From Microbacterium sp. VKM Ac-2923 (GTDB lineage: Bacteria; Actinomycetota; Actinomycetes; Actinomycetales; Microbacteriaceae): DNA of 64,000 nucleotides. The translations under genes were made by a program, and so were the position numbers. The notes under the pieces are model-generated. The model did not search any database. It was not told the origin of the DNA and saw only the letters and a list, made by a program, of their open reading frames with translations. The stretch is from contig NZ_JALGRP010000001.1 in the NCBI RefSeq assembly GCF_022815605.1, positions 594,670-658,669 on the forward strand, read 5' to 3'. Shown piece by piece: positions 36,430-45,110 of the stretch (positions are counted from its first letter, which is position 1; each line of letters begins with the position of its first letter).

Positions 36430-37257
36430 TCAGTAGCTGTCGCGCTCCTCGTCCCGTGCGCCAGCATCGGTCGCCGCTCCGCGAGCAGTGACGAAGCGCG
36501 CGGTGAGCGCCTCCGACGCCCGCGCGAGCAGAGCCACGTCGGCACCCACGGCGACGAAGTCGGCTCCCGCATCGAGGTAGGCCTCGGCCACCGCGGGGTC
36601 GAACGCGTTTACGCCGACGGGGGGTCCGGCATCCCGGCACGCGGCGAACACGGCGTGTACGGCGGCGACGACGTCGGGATGGGACTGCTGCCCGAGGAGA
36701 CCCATCGACGCCGACAGGTCGGACGGGCCGACGAAGACGGCATCCACCCCCTCGACGGCGGCGATCTCGGCCGCGGCCGCGACGCCGGCGGTCGTCTCGA
36801 TCTGCACGGTGAGCGAGACGTGGTCGGCGGCACTGGCGAGGTAGCCGTCGACGCGGTTCCAACGGGCGCTGCGGGCCAGGGCGCTGCCGACGCCCCGGAT
36901 GCCGGCCGGCGGATACCGCGTCGCGGCGACGGCGGCGCGGGCCTCGTCGGCCGAGGAGATCATGGGCACGATGAGGTTCTGCGCGCCGATGTCGAGCACC
37001 TGCTTGATCACGACGGGGTCGTTGCCCGGAACGCGCACGACGGGGGTGATCGCGTAGCCGGCGGCGACCTGCAGCTGCACCAGCACGCTCTCGAGCGAGA
37101 CGGCGGAGTGCTCCATGTCGATCAGCAGCCAGTCCAGGCCCGAGCCCGCGGCGATCTCGGCGATCACGGGGCTGCCGGAGCACACCCACATGCCGGCGAG
37201 GGGACGACCGGATGACGCGAGCGCGGCCCGGAAGGTCGGGGTCAGACGAAGCGGCAC
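36430..37257 (-). CDS. hpaI: HpcH/HpaI family aldolase
   Basis: A 275-aa class II aldolase that splits 4-hydroxy-2-oxoheptane-1,7-dioate into pyruvate and succinate semialdehyde. It has the family motifs LLIDMEHSA, RVPGNDPVVIKQVLDIGAQN, VQIETTAGV and VGPSDLSAS, which hold the divalent metal. The GTG at 37257 gives the family-typical N-terminus. An ATG at 37287 is an alternative, deeper in the hpaH overlap. It is the last gene of the hpa operon. Confidence 0.92.
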   Translation of the reverse strand: MPLRLTPTFRAALASSGRPLAGMWVCSGSPVIAEIAAGSGLDWLLIDMEHSAVSLESVLVQLQVAAGYAITPVVRVPGNDPVVIKQVLDIGAQNLIVPMISSADEARAAVAATRYPPAGIRGVGSALARSARWNRVDGYLASAADHVSLTVQIETTAGVAAAAEIAAVEGVDAVFVGPSDLSASMGLLGQQSHPDVVAAVHAVFAACRDAGPPVGVNAFDPAVAEAYLDAGADFVAVGADVALLARASEALTARFVTARGAATDAGARDEERDSY

Positions 37258-38027
37258 GAGATCGTTCCCATCGGTCCGTAGTCGCACAGCACGTCATCGC
37301 CGCGCGACACCCACATCGGGCGCGTGAACGATCCTGCCAGGATGATCTCGCCCGCCTCGAGGCGCGCGCCGTGCTGGTGGAATGTGTTCGCGAGCCACGC
37401 GACGCCGGTGGCGGGGTGGCCGAGCACGCCCGCGGCGACGCCGGTCTCTTCGATCTCGCCGTTGCGGCTGAGCACGCCGGGGACCCACCGCAGGTCGATC
37501 TCGTCGGGGCGTTTGCGCACGTCGCCGAGGACCATCGCGCCGTACGCGGCGTTGTCGCTGATCGTGTCCACGATCGTGCGGCCCTCGAGCTCGATGTGCG
37601 AGTTGAGCACCTCGAGGGCCGGGACGGCGTAGTCGATCGCGTTCAGGGCATCGTCGAGGGTGCAGTCGGGCCCCTCGAGCGGCTCCTTCAGCACGAAGGC
37701 GAGCTCGACCTCGACGCGGACGTTGGAGAAGTGGTCCACCGGGATCTCGTCGCCCGAGCGATAGACGGTGTCGTCGAACATCACGCCGTAGTCCGGTTCG
37801 GTGATGCCCGTCGCCTGCTGCATCGCCCTCGAGGTCAGCCCGATCTTGCGCCCCACGAGCGTGCGGCCCGCGGCGATCTGCGTATCCCGCCAGCGGCCCT
37901 GGATCCGGTACGAGTCGGTCACCGTGGCATCCGGGAATCTCGCCGTGATGCGCGGGATGACCGAGTGGGCGCGGTCGGCCTCGGCGAGTTCAGCGGCGAT
38001 GGCGTCGATCTGTTCGTCGGTGAGCAT
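37242..38027 (-). CDS. hpaH: 2-oxo-hept-4-ene-1,7-dioate hydratase
   Basis: A 261-aa hydratase of the MhpD/HpaH type, FAH-like fold. It adds water to 2-oxohept-4-ene-1,7-dioate. Typical segments are KIGLTSRAMQ, PDYGVMFDD and VEVELAFVLK with the metal-binding Glu pair, and HPATGVAWLANT. CAGGAGAC sits just before the ATG. The 3' end overlaps hpaI by 16 bases. Confidence 0.94.
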   Translation of the reverse strand: MLTDEQIDAIAAELAEADRAHSVIPRITARFPDATVTDSYRIQGRWRDTQIAAGRTLVGRKIGLTSRAMQQATGITEPDYGVMFDDTVYRSGDEIPVDHFSNVRVEVELAFVLKEPLEGPDCTLDDALNAIDYAVPALEVLNSHIELEGRTIVDTISDNAAYGAMVLGDVRKRPDEIDLRWVPGVLSRNGEIEETGVAAGVLGHPATGVAWLANTFHQHGARLEAGEIILAGSFTRPMWVSRGDDVLCDYGPMGTISCRFV

Positions 38028-38116
38028 GTGTCTCCTGTTCGTGCCGCATGAGTCGCCAGAATTTGTCGCTTCGGAGGCGTTCCAGGCGACAAATAATGGC
38101 GACTCGCGCGAAGGGG

Positions 38117-39265
38117 CTAAAGCTGGTTGCCGAGCTTGAACTCGTTGGCGGCGACCTCCTCGGGGGCGCGGGTATAGCTGAAGCCGTCGGCGCCGATCGT
38201 CACCGCCATCTCGCTGGAGTCGGTGCGCGAGCGGACCGGCTGGGGGATGCCGTCGAGGTCGAGCACGAGCGAGCCCTCGGTGTACCACGACGGCACCACG
38301 GGATTGCCCCACCAGTCGCGGCGCTGGTTGTCGTGGACGTCCCAGGTGATGACGGGGTTGTCGGGGTCGCCGGTGTAGTAGTCCTGCGTATAGATCTCGA
38401 CGCGGTGGCCGTCGGGGTCGCGAAGGTACAGGTAGAACGCGTTCGAGACGCCGTGGCGGCCGGGGCCGCGCTCGATGGCATCCGATCGTCGGAGGGCGCC
38501 GAGTTTGTCGCAGATGGCGAGGATGTTGTGCTTCTCGTGCGTCGCGAAGCAGACGTGGTGCATGCGCGGGCCGTCGCCGCCGGTCATGGCGGTGTCGTGC
38601 ACGGTGGGCTTGCGGCGCATCCACGCGGCGTAGACCACGCCCTCTTCGTCTTGGATGTCTTCGGTCACGCGGAAGCCGAGCGACTGCATGAAGTTCACCG
38701 CGCGCGGCACGTCGGGGGTGATCTGGTTGAAGTGGTCGAGGCGCACGAGCTCACCGGGGGAGTGCAGGTCGTACCGCCACGACAGGCGCTCCTGGTGCTC
38801 GGTGTCGAAGAAGAACTCGTGCGGGAAACCGAGCGGGTCGACGACCCGCACCGAGTCGCCGATGCCCTTCGTGAAGCCGTTCGGCTCGCGGCGCACGTCG
38901 CAGCCGAGCTCGGAGTAGAAGGCGACGGCTCTGTCGAGGTCGTCGGCCGAGCGCACGCGGTACGAGAACGCGGCCACCGCGGCGACCTCGCCCTGACGCA
39001 GCACGAGGTTGTGGTGGATGAACTCCTCGGTCGAGCGCAGGTAGATCGCCTCGTCGTCCTCCTCGGTGACGTGCAGGCCCAGCACGTCGACGTAGAAGAT
39101 CCGGGATGCCGCGAGGTCGGTGACCACGAGCTCCATGTAGGCGCAGCGCAGGATGTCGGGCGCGGGGGAGGAGGGGGTGGGGATGGGGTCGTCGGAGTGG
39201 ATCGGTGCCTCCTGGGTCACCCAGAACCCCGAGGAGGTCTTCTGTTCTTCGGTGTGCTTTGCCAT
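38117..39265 (-). CDS. hpaD: 3,4-dihydroxyphenylacetate 2,3-dioxygenase
   Basis: A 382-aa type I extradiol ring-cleaving dioxygenase (vicinal oxygen chelate fold). The predicted metal ligands are His178 (LDHFNQ), His237 (HHVCF) and Glu290 (HRVEIY). Their spacing of 59 and 53 residues equals that of the Brevibacterium fuscum enzyme. A tail with QDYYTGDPD and WWGNPV closes the active site. It opens homoprotocatechuate to 5-carboxymethyl-2-hydroxymuconic semialdehyde. Confidence 0.96.
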   Translation of the reverse strand: MAKHTEEQKTSSGFWVTQEAPIHSDDPIPTPSSPAPDILRCAYMELVVTDLAASRIFYVDVLGLHVTEEDDEAIYLRSTEEFIHHNLVLRQGEVAAVAAFSYRVRSADDLDRAVAFYSELGCDVRREPNGFTKGIGDSVRVVDPLGFPHEFFFDTEHQERLSWRYDLHSPGELVRLDHFNQITPDVPRAVNFMQSLGFRVTEDIQDEEGVVYAAWMRRKPTVHDTAMTGGDGPRMHHVCFATHEKHNILAICDKLGALRRSDAIERGPGRHGVSNAFYLYLRDPDGHRVEIYTQDYYTGDPDNPVITWDVHDNQRRDWWGNPVVPSWYTEGSLVLDLDGIPQPVRSRTDSSEMAVTIGADGFSYTRAPEEVAANEFKLGNQL

Positions 39266-39310
39266 GGTTCGCGTCCTTGCGTGTGTGTCGGCGTCTGTGG
39301 GTCGGGGTGG

Positions 39311-39433
39311 CTTCGACGAGCTCAGCCACCGCGGGGCGGAGGTCCCTGAGCCTGTCGGGGGGGACCGGGGTCAGTGCGCCTGTGAAGGGGCGGAGGTCCC
39401 TGAGCCTGTCGAAGGGGCCGGGGTCAGTGCGCC
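39311..39433. repeat. REP-like palindrome and 48-bp direct repeat at hpaE 3' end
   Basis: CTTCGACGAGCTCAGCCACC (39311) is an imperfect inverse of GGTCCCTGAGCCTGTCGAAG (about 39394), a short palindrome family common in Microbacteriaceae. The block GGGGCGGAGGTCCCTGAG...TCAGTGCGCC occurs at 39333-39380 and 39387-39433. The second copy includes the last codons and stop of hpaE, so the 3' end is duplicated downstream of the gene. Confidence 0.75.
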
Positions 39434-40938
39434 CTGCCGAACGTGGGGTTGTGGGCGCCGCCGAGCGTGATGTGTACGGCCTGCTGATCGGTGTAGAAAT
39501 CGATCGAGCGGTAGCCGCCCTCGTGCCCGAGTCCCGAGGCCTTCACGCCGCCGAAGGGGGTGCGGAGGTCGCGGACGTTGTTGCTGTTCAGCCACACCAT
39601 GCCGGCCTCGACGTTCTGGGCGAACAGGTGCGCGCGCTTCAGGTCGTTCGTCCAGACGTAGGCCGCGAGGCCGTAGCGGGTGTCGTTCGCGAGCGCGAGA
39701 GCTTCGGCATCCGTGTCGAAGGGGGTGATCGCGACGACGGGACCGAAGATCTCCTCCTGGAAGATGCGCGCGTCGGGGGCGACATCGGCGAACACCGTGG
39801 GGCGCACGAAATTGCCCTCGTCGAAGCCCTCGGGGCGGCCACCGCCGGCGACCAGGCGCCCCTCGGTCTTGCCGAGCTCGACGTACGACATGACCTTCGC
39901 GTAGTGCTCGGGGTGCACCAGCGCCCCGACCTCGGTCGCGGGATCGTCGGGGAGGCCGACGACCACGCGATCGGCTTGCGCTGCGTACCGCTCGACGAAG
40001 GCGTCGTAGACCGAGCGCTCGACCAGGATGCGGCTCCCCGCGGTGCAGCGCTCGCCGTTGAGCGAGAAGACGCCGAAGATGGTGGCGTCGATCGCGGCGT
40101 CCAGATCGGCGTCGGCGAACACGATCGCCGGGCTTTTGCCGCCCAACTCCATCGACAGGCCCTTCAGGAAGGGTGCGGCGTTGGCGAAGATCAGCTGACC
40201 GGTGCTGCTCTCGCCGGTGAACGAGATGAGCGGCACGTCGGGGTGCTTCACCAGCGCGTCACCGGCGTCCTCGCCGAGGCCGTTGACGAGGTTGAACACG
40301 CCCTCGGGGAGGCCCGCCTCTTCGAAGATGCCGGCCCAGAGCGACGCCGACAGGGGCGTGAACTCCGCGGGCTTGAGCACCACGGTGTTGCCGGTCGCGA
40401 GAGCGGGGCCCAGCTTCCATGACTCGAGCATGAACGGGGTGTTCCACGGGGTGATGAGTCCGACGACCCCGATGGGCTTGCGGTTGACGTAGTTGAGCTG
40501 CCGGCCGGGCACCTTGAACGCATCGTCGGTCTGGGCGACGATCAGGTCGGCGAAGAAGCGGAAGTTCTCGGCGGCGCGGCGGGCCTGGCCGAGGGCCTGC
40601 GTGATCGGCAGCCCCGAGTCGAAGGACTCCAGCTCCGCGAGACGCTCGTCGCTCGCCTCGACCAGGTCGGCGATGCGGTGCAGCACGCGCGAGCGCTCGC
40701 GGGGGAGCATGCGCGGCCACGGGCCCTCGGTGAACGCCGCGCGCGCAGCGGCGACCGCGAGATCGATGTCGGCCTTCTTGCCGGCCGCGGCCCGCACGTA
40801 GGTCTGGTTGGTGACCGGGTCGAGCACGTCGAACGTGTCACCGTCGACCGAGTCGACGAAGCGGCCGCCGATGTAGTGCTGGATGCGCTCGGGCAGGTCG
40901 GCCGGGATGCGGCGCGCGGTGGTGAGCGGGGTGGTCAT
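39424..40938 (-). CDS. hpaE: 5-carboxymethyl-2-hydroxymuconate semialdehyde dehydrogenase
   Basis: A 504-aa NAD-dependent aldehyde dehydrogenase oxidising the ring-cleavage product. The NAD-binding fold has LITPWNTPFMLESW and FTGESSTGQ. The catalytic Glu is in MELGGKSP and the catalytic Cys in LNGERCTAGSR. GAAGGAG precedes the start. The position inside the hpa operon, between hpaD and the regulator, identifies the substrate. Confidence 0.94.
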   Translation of the reverse strand: MTTPLTTARRIPADLPERIQHYIGGRFVDSVDGDTFDVLDPVTNQTYVRAAAGKKADIDLAVAAARAAFTEGPWPRMLPRERSRVLHRIADLVEASDERLAELESFDSGLPITQALGQARRAAENFRFFADLIVAQTDDAFKVPGRQLNYVNRKPIGVVGLITPWNTPFMLESWKLGPALATGNTVVLKPAEFTPLSASLWAGIFEEAGLPEGVFNLVNGLGEDAGDALVKHPDVPLISFTGESSTGQLIFANAAPFLKGLSMELGGKSPAIVFADADLDAAIDATIFGVFSLNGERCTAGSRILVERSVYDAFVERYAAQADRVVVGLPDDPATEVGALVHPEHYAKVMSYVELGKTEGRLVAGGGRPEGFDEGNFVRPTVFADVAPDARIFQEEIFGPVVAITPFDTDAEALALANDTRYGLAAYVWTNDLKRAHLFAQNVEAGMVWLNSNNVRDLRTPFGGVKASGLGHEGGYRSIDFYTDQQAVHITLGGAHNPTFGRAH

Positions 40939-41027
40939 GTGAGCTCCTTCGGTGGAGGGGTGGATGCCGGTGACGCAGTGTCCGTGGCGACGGTGCCGTC
41001 GGGGCGTGGGGTGTGCGGCATCCGGAA

Positions 41028-41720
41028 TCAGAAAGCGGGGAGACCGAGCACCTGGTCGGGGTGCTCGTGGATCATGTAGGCATCGAGGGTCGCCGAGCGG
41101 TGGCGGCGCGACGCCTTCTCGATCTCGGCCAGGGGTGCCCCGGTCTCGATGAGCGCGAGGATGTTCTCGTGCTCGCGCACGGACTCCGCGGCGCGGCCCG
41201 GGACGAAGCTGAACGTCGAATCACGCAGGTGCCCGAGGCGTGCCCACTCGGCCTGCACCAGCTCGAGCATGCGCGGGTTGGCGCACTTGGCGAACAGGAT
41301 GGCGTGGAACTCCTGGTTCAGGGCGGTGAACGCGCGCGGGTCGAAATGCTCGAGGGTCTCGACCATCAGCTCGTTGATCTCGCGCGCGCGGCGCACGTCG
41401 TTCGTGGTGAGGGCACGCGCGGAGAGTGCGGTCGCCGCCCCCTCGAGCAGGCTGAGCGCCTGCATGCTGAAGCGGTACGCGGTGTCGTCGACCATCGAGA
41501 CGCGCGCGCCGACGTTGCGCTCGAACATCACCAGGCCCTCGGCCTCGAGTTGGCGGATCGCCTCGCGCACCGGCACGACGCTCATGTCGAGCTCGCCGGC
41601 GATCGTACCGAGCACGAGGCGGTAGCCGGGGGTGAACTCCTGCGAGGCGATGCGCTCCTTGACCCAGTGATAGGCCTGCTGCGATTTGCTGCGGGAGGTC
41701 GCGGGGGTCGTGGCATCCAT
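41028..41720 (-). CDS. GntR-family (FCD domain) regulator of hpa genes
   Basis: A 230-aa repressor. The winged HTH (residues 10-75) includes LDMSVVPVREAIRQLEAEGLV. The C-terminal helical FCD effector domain carries metal-binding His positions such as LNQEFHAILF and RRHRSATLDAY. Its ATG overlaps the stop of the FAH-RraA gene, so it belongs to the operon it probably controls. The likely operator is the perfect palindrome ATCGTATACGAT between this operon and the divergent transporter. Confidence 0.9.
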   Translation of the reverse strand: MDATTPATSRSKSQQAYHWVKERIASQEFTPGYRLVLGTIAGELDMSVVPVREAIRQLEAEGLVMFERNVGARVSMVDDTAYRFSMQALSLLEGAATALSARALTTNDVRRAREINELMVETLEHFDPRAFTALNQEFHAILFAKCANPRMLELVQAEWARLGHLRDSTFSFVPGRAAESVREHENILALIETGAPLAEIEKASRRHRSATLDAYMIHEHPDQVLGLPAF

Positions 41721-43318
41721 CAGGCGTTCCTCTCGCCGTCGTAGCGGGCTCGCCAGGCGGCGTTCATCGGGAACAGGCCATCGAGGGGGTGACCGGATGC
41801 CACCTGGCGGGCGATCCAGGCGTCTTCCTCTTCCTGCGCGAGGGCGGCGTCGACGACCTCCTCGGCCAGGGCGGGAGGGATGACGATCACGCCGTCGCCG
41901 TCGCCGACGAGGATGTCGCCGGGCTCGACGGTGGTGCCGCCGCAGCCGACGGCGACGTCGGTCTCCCACGGCACGTGCCGGCGGCCGAGGACGGCGGGGT
42001 GAGGGCCGGCGGCGAACACCGGGATGCCGACCGCGGCGACGGCTTCGGCGTCGCGGACGCCGCCGTCGGTGACGATCGCTGCCGCGCCCCGCGCGTGGGC
42101 GCGGATGGCGAGGATGTCGCCGAGCGTTCCCGATCCGGTCTCGCCTCGTGCCTCGATGACGATGACCTCGCCCTCGCCGACCGCGTCGAACGCGCGTTTC
42201 TGCGCGTTCTGGCCGCCGCCGCGCGAGGCGAAGAGGTCTTCGCGGTGGGGGAGGAAGCGCAGGGTCCGCGCCGTGCCGACGAAGCGGCTGCCGGGGGTGA
42301 GGGCGTGCACGCCGTCGATCGTGACGTCGTCGAGGCCGCGCTTGCGGAGCTGCCCGCTGAGGGCGGCGACGGGGACGCGGGACAACTTGGCTCGCAGCTC
42401 CGGCGTGAGGCGTGGGGCCACGGCATCCATCTTCCCGGAGGTGCTCGGTGCGAGGTGGGGTGCCGGGTCGTCGGACGTCAGGACAGGGGAACCGGCGAGA
42501 ACAGGACGATCCGCGTCGGGGCGTCCTGTTCCGGCGTGATCCCCTGTCCCCGCGAGGGCCCCTGCGGCCGCGGCCTCGGACGAGCCCCACGCCTCGGTGC
42601 GCTGGGTGTCGTCGACCGCGGGGAGTGAGCCGAGTCCGGCGTCGAAGGACCGCGAGCCCTGCACCACCGTGGTGCGGAGCCGGCCGGTCGAGTGCGCCCC
42701 GGCATCCACCTGCACCTCGACGGTCTGACCGGGAACGACCACCGACGAGCCCGCCGGGGTGCCGGTGAGGATGACGTCGCCGGTCTCGAGCGTGAAGTGC
42801 TGCGACAGGTCGGCGATGATCTGGGCGAGCGGGAAGATGAGGCCGGCGGTGGTGTCGTCCTGCACGAGGTGGCCGTCGACCCAGGTGCGCAGGCGCAGGG
42901 CTTCGGGGTCGACCTCGCGGGCGTCGATGAGCTCGGGGCCGAGGGAGGTGTAGCCGTCGCCGCCCTTGGAGCGGACATTCGAGCCCTTGTCGTTCGCGCG
43001 CAGGTCGTACAGACCGAAGTCGTTCGCGGCGGTGACGGATGCCACGTGCGCCCAGGCGGCATCCGGAGTCACCCACCGGGCGGGCTCGCCGATGATCAGC
43101 GCGATCTCGCCCTCGAACGCCAGGAGTTCGGTGCCGGCGGGGCGCACGATCTCGGCACCCGAGGGGGCGAGTGAGCTCGACGGCTTGAAGAAATAGGAGG
43201 GGGCAGCGGGTCGGCGGCCCCTCTGGTCGGCGCGCGAGACGTAGGAGAGGTGGACGGCAACGATCTTGCCCGGGCGTCCGTCGAGGACGGTGAACCGGGG
43301 GTCGGTGCGGTCGATCAT
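41720..43318 (-). CDS. FAH-family isomerase/decarboxylase fused to RraA-like domain
   Basis: A 532-aa two-domain protein. Residues 1 to about 235 are a fumarylacetoacetate-hydrolase fold, matching HpaG-type isomerase/decarboxylases (FEGEIALIIG metal Glu, NDFGLYDLRANDKGSN, GDVILTGTPAGS). A variable Ala/Gly/Pro-rich linker (240-300) joins an RraA/HMG-aldolase-like domain (305-510, TDGGVRDAEAV, GDGDGVIVIPP). It is the first gene of the operon. E. coli HpaG has two FAH domains, whereas here the second is replaced. No separate hpaF isomerase gene is present. Confidence 0.87.
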   Translation of the reverse strand: MIDRTDPRFTVLDGRPGKIVAVHLSYVSRADQRGRRPAAPSYFFKPSSSLAPSGAEIVRPAGTELLAFEGEIALIIGEPARWVTPDAAWAHVASVTAANDFGLYDLRANDKGSNVRSKGGDGYTSLGPELIDAREVDPEALRLRTWVDGHLVQDDTTAGLIFPLAQIIADLSQHFTLETGDVILTGTPAGSSVVVPGQTVEVQVDAGAHSTGRLRTTVVQGSRSFDAGLGSLPAVDDTQRTEAWGSSEAAAAGALAGTGDHAGTGRPDADRPVLAGSPVLTSDDPAPHLAPSTSGKMDAVAPRLTPELRAKLSRVPVAALSGQLRKRGLDDVTIDGVHALTPGSRFVGTARTLRFLPHREDLFASRGGGQNAQKRAFDAVGEGEVIVIEARGETGSGTLGDILAIRAHARGAAAIVTDGGVRDAEAVAAVGIPVFAAGPHPAVLGRRHVPWETDVAVGCGGTTVEPGDILVGDGDGVIVIPPALAEEVVDAALAQEEEDAWIARQVASGHPLDGLFPMNAAWRARYDGERNA

Positions 43319-43344
43319 TGAAGCTCCCTTGCGTCGTATCCGAA

Positions 43345-43356
43345 ATCGTATACGAT
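43345..43356. promoter_or_regulatory. GntR-type operator, hpa/transporter divergent promoter
   Basis: ATCGTATACGAT is a perfect 12-bp palindrome 27 bases from the FAH-RraA start and 83 bases from the transporter start. It is the only strong dyad in the divergent gap and has a GTATAC core typical of GntR/FCD sites. Confidence 0.6.
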
Positions 43357-43438
43357 GACCCACGCCCCCGCAAACGGCGCCTCGTCACCGACGACGACGC
43401 CGGGGGGCCCATGACGACGATGTCTCGAAGGAGTCCCC

Positions 43439-44821
43439 ATGTCTCGCTCGCAACCGCCGGGATTCACGCCCACCGGCACCATCTCCACGTCCACGGACCG
43501 CCGCCGTGTGGTCTTCGCCACCGTGGTCGGCACCACCGTCGAGTGGTACGACTTCTTCCTCTACGCCTCGGCTGCGGGACTGGTGTTCGGGCAGCTGTTC
43601 TTCGCGCCCGCCGGCCCCGGTGTCGCGCAGATCCTGTCGTTCCTGACAGTGGGGCTGAGCTTCCTCTTCCGTCCCCTCGGCGCGTTCCTGGCGGGCCACC
43701 TCGGCGACAAGTACGGCCGACGGGTCGTGCTGATGATCACGCTGATCCTCATGGGCGCATCGACCACCCTGATCGGCGTGCTGCCGACCTACGAGGTTAT
43801 CGGTGTCGCCGCCCCCGCGCTTCTGATCCTCCTGCGCGTGCTGCAGGGCATCTCCGCCGGTGGCGAGTGGGGCGGCGCGGTGCTCATGGCCGTCGAGCAC
43901 GCCCCCAAGACCAAGCGCAGTCTCTTCGGCGCGTCGCCCCAGCTCGGTGTGCCCCTCGGGCTGCTCCTCGCGAGCGGCATGCTCGGGCTCATGGCGCTCA
44001 TCGCGCCCGGCGACGCCTTCCTCGCCTGGGGCTGGCGTGTGCCGTTCCTGCTGTCGTTCGTGCTGATCCTTATCGGGTACTACGTGCGTCGCAAGGTCGA
44101 GGAGAGCCCGGTGTTCGTCGAGATCGCCGAGCGCAAGGAGCAGACCCGGATGCCGATCGTGCAGCTGTTCCGCAAGCACGCGCTGCTCGTGCTCATCGCC
44201 GCGTTCGTGTTCGCCGGAAACAACGCCGTCGGCTACATGACCACCGGGGGCTACATCCAGCGCTACGCGACCAACCCCGACGGTCCGTTGGGTCTGGCGA
44301 CGGCCGACGTGCTCGGCGCCGTGACCCTGTCGGCGGTGTCGTGGTTCGTGTTCACCTGGCTCGGCGGGTGGATCGGTGACGTCATCGGCCGCCGCACCAC
44401 CTACCTGATCGGATGGGCGGCGCTGCTGGTCGGCGTCCTCCTGCTGTTCCCGCTCGTCAACACCGGCAGCATCGGCCTGCTCACGCTCGGTCTCGTGGTG
44501 CTGACCGTCGGTCTCGGCCTCACCTACGGACCGCAGGCGGCGCTGTACGCCGAACTGTTCCCGGCATCCATCCGCTTCTCGGGGGTGTCGATCTCGTACG
44601 CTCTCGGCGCGATCCTCGGCGGAGCGTTCGCTCCGACGATCGCCGAGTCGCTGGTCAAGGCGACCGGGTCCACCACCTCGGTGACCTGGTACCTCGCGGG
44701 CATGGTCGTGCTCGGCGCGATCGCGACGCTGCTGCTGCGCGACCGCAGCGGCATCCCCCTCGGGCCCGACCACGAAGTTGAGCAGGAGGTCAGCCCGATC
44801 CGCGGGTTGTCGCGGGTCTGA
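43439..44821 (+). CDS. MHS-family MFS transporter (aromatic acid uptake candidate)
   Basis: A 460-aa 12-helix major facilitator protein of the metabolite:H+ symporter subfamily (GTTVEWYDFFLYA at the first helix, RPLGAFLAGHLGDKYGRR in loop 2-3, GGEWGGAVLMAVEHAP). AAGGAG precedes the ATG. The divergent arrangement with the hpa operon across the GntR site suggests import of a hydroxyphenylacetate or dihydroxyphenylacetate. Confidence 0.9.
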   Translation: MSRSQPPGFTPTGTISTSTDRRRVVFATVVGTTVEWYDFFLYASAAGLVFGQLFFAPAGPGVAQILSFLTVGLSFLFRPLGAFLAGHLGDKYGRRVVLMITLILMGASTTLIGVLPTYEVIGVAAPALLILLRVLQGISAGGEWGGAVLMAVEHAPKTKRSLFGASPQLGVPLGLLLASGMLGLMALIAPGDAFLAWGWRVPFLLSFVLILIGYYVRRKVEESPVFVEIAERKEQTRMPIVQLFRKHALLVLIAAFVFAGNNAVGYMTTGGYIQRYATNPDGPLGLATADVLGAVTLSAVSWFVFTWLGGWIGDVIGRRTTYLIGWAALLVGVLLLFPLVNTGSIGLLTLGLVVLTVGLGLTYGPQAALYAELFPASIRFSGVSISYALGAILGGAFAPTIAESLVKATGSTTSVTWYLAGMVVLGAIATLLLRDRSGIPLGPDHEVEQEVSPIRGLSRV

Positions 44822-44831
44822 CGCGGCCGCC

Positions 44832-44863
44832 CGGCCCCGCTGCGCTCATGTGCGGCGGGGCCG
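44832..44863 (+). terminator. Terminator of the MHS transporter gene
   Basis: CGGCCCCGC (44832-44840) pairs perfectly with GCGGGGCCG (44855-44863), 14-base loop, starting 10 bases after the stop. The rest of the gap to 45006 shows no gene. Confidence 0.6.
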
Positions 44864-45006
44864 TCGGCGTGCGGGGTGGGGTCGGCGGGGGAGGGGACTG
44901 CAGAACTCCGGCGATCCCGATGGAACGGCTGCTCGCGGGCAGGGGCCGGGCCAGGGGTGCAGGAGGTGTGTGCCGACGTGGGACGGGACCCGCGAGCGGA
45001 TGGAGA

Positions 45007-45110
45007 ACCGAACGGCCCCGCGCCAGCGGCTCGTCTAGCGGTCGAGCGCGGCGTCGATACCGAACGGCACTGCGCCAGCGGCTCGTCTAGCGGTCGAGCG
45101 CGGCGTCGAT
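45007..45110. repeat. 52-bp tandem duplication of a gene 3' end
   Basis: Two adjacent copies, 45007-45058 and 45059-45110, differ at two positions. The right copy contains the last eight codons and stop of the DsbA-like gene. The left copy is a pseudo-3' end outside the gene. Confidence 0.9.
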
